Of a stretch of DNA of 64,000 nucleotides, positions 62,205 to 64,000 are shown piece after piece. This DNA is from Allobosea vaviloviae (GTDB lineage: Bacteria > Pseudomonadota > Alphaproteobacteria > Rhizobiales > Beijerinckiaceae). Position numbers and translations under genes: made by a program. Within the stretch, counting starts at the first letter, position 1. Every line of letters starts with the position of its first letter. The notes beneath the pieces were generated by a model that saw only the letters and a program-made list of their open reading frames with translations, had not been told where the DNA came from and ran no database searches. Location of the stretch: positions 62,001 to 126,000 of the forward strand of contig NZ_LGSZ01000053.1 in NCBI RefSeq assembly GCF_001298265.1, written 5' to 3'.

Positions 62205-63157
62205 GGCGCCGTCGCGGTCTTCAGCGGCGGGATCGCTGATTCGGGATAAATCGCGGCCATCAGGTCGCGCGCCGCCAGCGGCGTGCGCGGCCCGAAGCCG
62301 AGCAGATAGAGCCCGTCCATCTGGACCAGTCGCTTGTTCGTCGAAGCCGGGGTCTGCGCGAAGGATGGCATCGCGAAGAGGTCGTCGGGCGTGACGGTCG
62401 GGGCGCCGCCGTTGCGCATCATCAGGATCACGTCGGGCGCTGCGGCAAGGATCGCCTCGTCCGTCATCGGCTTGTAGCCCTCGATCCCGCTGGCGACGTT
62501 GATGCCGCCGGCATGGCCGATGATCGCGTCGGCCGTGCTGTTGCGTCCGCCGACCATGACACGGCCGTTCTGCAGCGACAGCACGAAGAGCACCCGGCGT
62601 TTTGCCGGAATGCGGCCGCGCAGGGTGGCGAGTTCGTCGAAGCGCTGCCTGACCTGGGCTGCCAGCCGGCGCGCCGGCTCGGCCGCGGCGACGGCGGAAC
62701 CGATCGCCTCGATCTTGCTGGCCACGCCCTCGGCCGAGGTCTCGTCCGCGATCCGGACCAGCTTGACGCCCGACTCGCTCAGCAGCGACATCGCGTCCGG
62801 CGGCCCGGCGCCCTCGATGGCGAGGATCAGCGAGGGCTTGAGCGACAGCACGCCCTCGGCCGAGACCGCGCGCACATAGCCGATATTGGGCCTGTCGCGC
62901 AGCGCGTCCGCAGGGAACAGGCTGGTCGAATCGACGCCCGCGATCCTGTCCTGGAGGCCGAGCGCATAGATGACCTCGGTGATGACGCCGCCGACCGCGA
63001 CGATGCGCTCCTGTGCCTGGCCGAGCGCCGGGCTATTGAACCCGGCCGGAAGCAGCAGGCTGGCGGCTGCGAGCAGCGTCAGCCCGATCGCGGCCGAGAC
63101 TTCGCGCCGGTCGGGCTGGCGCTGCCGGTCTGCCGGAAGGTCGGTGCGGCGGAACAT
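62201..63157 (-). CDS. hmuT: haem ABC transporter substrate-binding protein
   Basis: 318 aa class III binding protein. N-terminal export segment AAIGLTLLAAASLLLPAG, then RIVAVGGVITEVIYALGLQDRIAGVDSTSLFPADAL, PNIGYVRAVSAEGVLSLKPSLILA, and C-terminal MDGLYLLGFGPRTPLAARDL with the HmuT-type Tyr. ATG at 63157 with GGAGAT upstream. First gene of hmuTUV; divergent from the haem monooxygenase gene. Confidence 0.92.
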   Translation of the reverse strand: MFRRTDLPADRQRQPDRREVSAAIGLTLLAAASLLLPAGFNSPALGQAQERIVAVGGVITEVIYALGLQDRIAGVDSTSLFPADALRDRPNIGYVRAVSAEGVLSLKPSLILAIEGAGPPDAMSLLSESGVKLVRIADETSAEGVASKIEAIGSAVAAAEPARRLAAQVRQRFDELATLRGRIPAKRRVLFVLSLQNGRVMVGGRNSTADAIIGHAGGINVASGIEGYKPMTDEAILAAAPDVILMMRNGGAPTVTPDDLFAMPSFAQTPASTNKRLVQMDGLYLLGFGPRTPLAARDLMAAIYPESAIPPLKTATAP

Positions 63158-63247
63158 GGGCCGATCTCCTGAACGCCGGCGTCGCGGCTCGCCCGCAAGG
63201 CCGAGAACTCGCACAACCAGCTGAGTTGCTGCATTTTGCCAAGTAGA

Positions 63248-63293
63248 TCTCAGTTTTTAATTATTAAAAACTGAGAATAACATCAGCGTTATT
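63248..63293. promoter_or_regulatory. haem-cluster operator region: perfect 29-bp palindrome plus a second dyad
   Basis: TCTCAGTTTTTAAT-T-ATTAAAAACTGAGA (63248-63276) is a perfect dyad with 14-bp arms in an AT-rich island of the divergent hmuT/monooxygenase region. Next to it AATAAC-N6-GTTATT (63276-63293). Probably the target of an iron regulator such as Irr or RirA; the sequence does not let me choose. Confidence 0.7.
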
Positions 63294-63320
63294 GACGTTG
63301 ATATTCAGCTTTACTAGAAG
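63292..63320 (+). promoter_or_regulatory. putative promoter of the haem monooxygenase-hutX operon
   Basis: TTGACG (63292-63297), 17-bp spacer, TAGAAG (63315-63320). The -35 box overlaps the second dyad, fitting repression. Confidence 0.45.
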
Positions 63321-63409
63321 CGGTCAAGGGCAGGGCGTCGACGCGGGAAGACAGCAGGCGCTGACCGCTTCATGCCGGCCCAGCAGAACCCAAGGACAGG
63401 AAAACCCCC

Positions 63410-63757
63410 ATGTTCATCGCCATGAACCGCTTCAAGGTCGCCAAGGGTGAGGAGACCGCGTTCGAGACCGTCTGGTCCACGCGCAAGACCCGGCTCGACG
63501 AGATGCAGGGTTTCCTCGCCTTCCACCTGCTCAAAGGCCCCGAGAAGGAGGACCATACCCTGTACTCCTCCCACACGACCTGGGCCTCGAAGGCCGACTT
63601 CACCGCCTGGACGAAATCGGAACAGTTCCGGGATTCGCATCGCAACGCCGGCGAGAAGCGCGAAAAGCCTCTGTTTCTCGGCCATCCCGAGTTCGAGGGC
63701 TTCGAGACGGTGCTGAGCGAGACCAATCCGCACCGCCCGCTCCAGGCGGCCGAGTAA
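63410..63757 (+). CDS. haem-degrading monooxygenase, IsdG/HmuQ-like (ABM domain)
   Basis: 115 aa. Dimeric ferredoxin-like fold with the IsdG-type catalytic trio visible: Asn in MFIAMNRFKV, Trp in TTWASKADFTAW and His in FRDSHRNAG. Opens haem to release iron in the cytoplasm. AGGA-rich sequence (AAGGACAGGAAAA) precedes the ATG. 11 bp before hutX. Confidence 0.9.
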   Translation: MFIAMNRFKVAKGEETAFETVWSTRKTRLDEMQGFLAFHLLKGPEKEDHTLYSSHTTWASKADFTAWTKSEQFRDSHRNAGEKREKPLFLGHPEFEGFETVLSETNPHRPLQAAE

Positions 63758-63768
63758 GGGCCGCCCCG

Positions 63769-64000
63769 ATGTCGGATGTGCTGACGATCGACCAGGCGCC
63801 CGTCGCATTGGCCGGAATCGAGAAGGCCAGGCAGATGCTGGCCGAGAAGCCCGATGCCATGGTCGAGTCGGTGGCGAAGGAAGCAGGCGTCTCGACGCGC
63901 GCCGTTCTCGAGCTGACCCCGGCGGAAGGCCGCACCCTGATCTCAGCGGAGCGCTTCGAGGCGCTCTGGCAGGAGCTCGCGACCTGGGGAACCGTGCTGT
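63769..64000 (+). CDS. hutX: haem utilisation protein HutX, 5' part
   Basis: First 77 codons, cut by the window end. MLAEKPDAMVESVAKEAGVSTRAVLELTPAEGRT and ERFEALWQELATWGTVL are the HutX N-terminal pattern. HutX is a cytosolic haem carrier that passes haem to a degrading enzyme, fitting the upstream monooxygenase. Confidence 0.85.
   Translation, partial: MSDVLTIDQAPVALAGIEKARQMLAEKPDAMVESVAKEAGVSTRAVLELTPAEGRTLISAERFEALWQELATWGTVL

Overview
The window is high-GC, densely coded chromosomal DNA of an alphaproteobacterium of the order Hyphomicrobiales (Rhizobiales). A Bosea-like organism is my best guess, by inference only. The support is: a Mur-type Fur regulator divergent from a sitABCD manganese transporter; a eukaryotic-type ornithine decarboxylase with a long speF-like leader next to a GNAT gene; bacterial homospermidine synthase; an hmuTUV/hutX haem cluster; and many GTCAT...ATGAC intergenic palindromic elements. 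Genes lie on both strands in short operons, often with ATGA or GTGA overlaps. I see no phage, insertion sequence, CRISPR array or rRNA.

Layout. 1-3.7 kb: EmrAB-type efflux pump, divergent from its TetR regulator, with two copies of an 18-bp operator between them. 3.7-9.6 kb: esterase lipoprotein, EamA transporter, asd, a tandem pair of unrecognised membrane-anchored paralogues, and a small exported protein. 9.7-15.3 kb: a large AceE/transketolase-like enzyme, a QmcA-like SPFH protein with an NfeD partner, and serA. 15.3-20.9 kb: a small DTFPASDP protein, a two-component system, an overlapping small protein/SGNH hydrolase pair, a luciferase-like monooxygenase and a transglutaminase-like protein. 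20.9-25.2 kb: sitABCD and mur. 25.3-29.1 kb: a frameshifted glutathionyl-hydroquinone reductase gene, a small acetyltransferase-like protein, an OpgG/OpgD protein and VapBC. 29.1-37.2 kb: polyamine genes (odc with leader RNA, GNAT, hss) flanking a UgpABE-like importer that has no ATPase gene but is followed by a GpdQ-like phosphodiesterase. 37.3-41.5 kb: MFS permease, Lon-N-domain protein, CnoX-like thioredoxin, YbaK-type deacylase and tRNA-Gly(GCC).

41.9-56.1 kb, just after the tRNA, is a catabolic accessory block. It holds two GntR regulators, an amidohydrolase-2 lactonase-like enzyme, a SAF-domain oxidoreductase, an enolase-superfamily dehydratase, three SDRs, a hydroxyacid dehydrogenase, a complete polar-amino-acid-type ABC importer, an L-aspartate-dehydrogenase-like protein, an alpha/beta hydrolase and a NIPSNAP protein. 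Its substrate cannot be read from sequence. One GntR probably binds a TCTTG-N4-CAAGA operator present three times. 56.6-60.1 kb: cyclopropane fatty acid synthase, a DUF2853-like protein, a second hydroxyacid dehydrogenase and an L,D-transpeptidase. 60.2-64 kb: haem uptake hmuTUV, divergent from an IsdG-like haem monooxygenase and hutX, with a perfect 29-bp palindrome between them.

Most interesting observations: the unrecognised tandem paralogues with four shared cysteines; the GntR regulon inferred from three matching operators; mutually exclusive hairpins before hss; the speF-type leader; the single-base frameshift; and a family of at least eight palindromic elements sitting at gene 3' ends.
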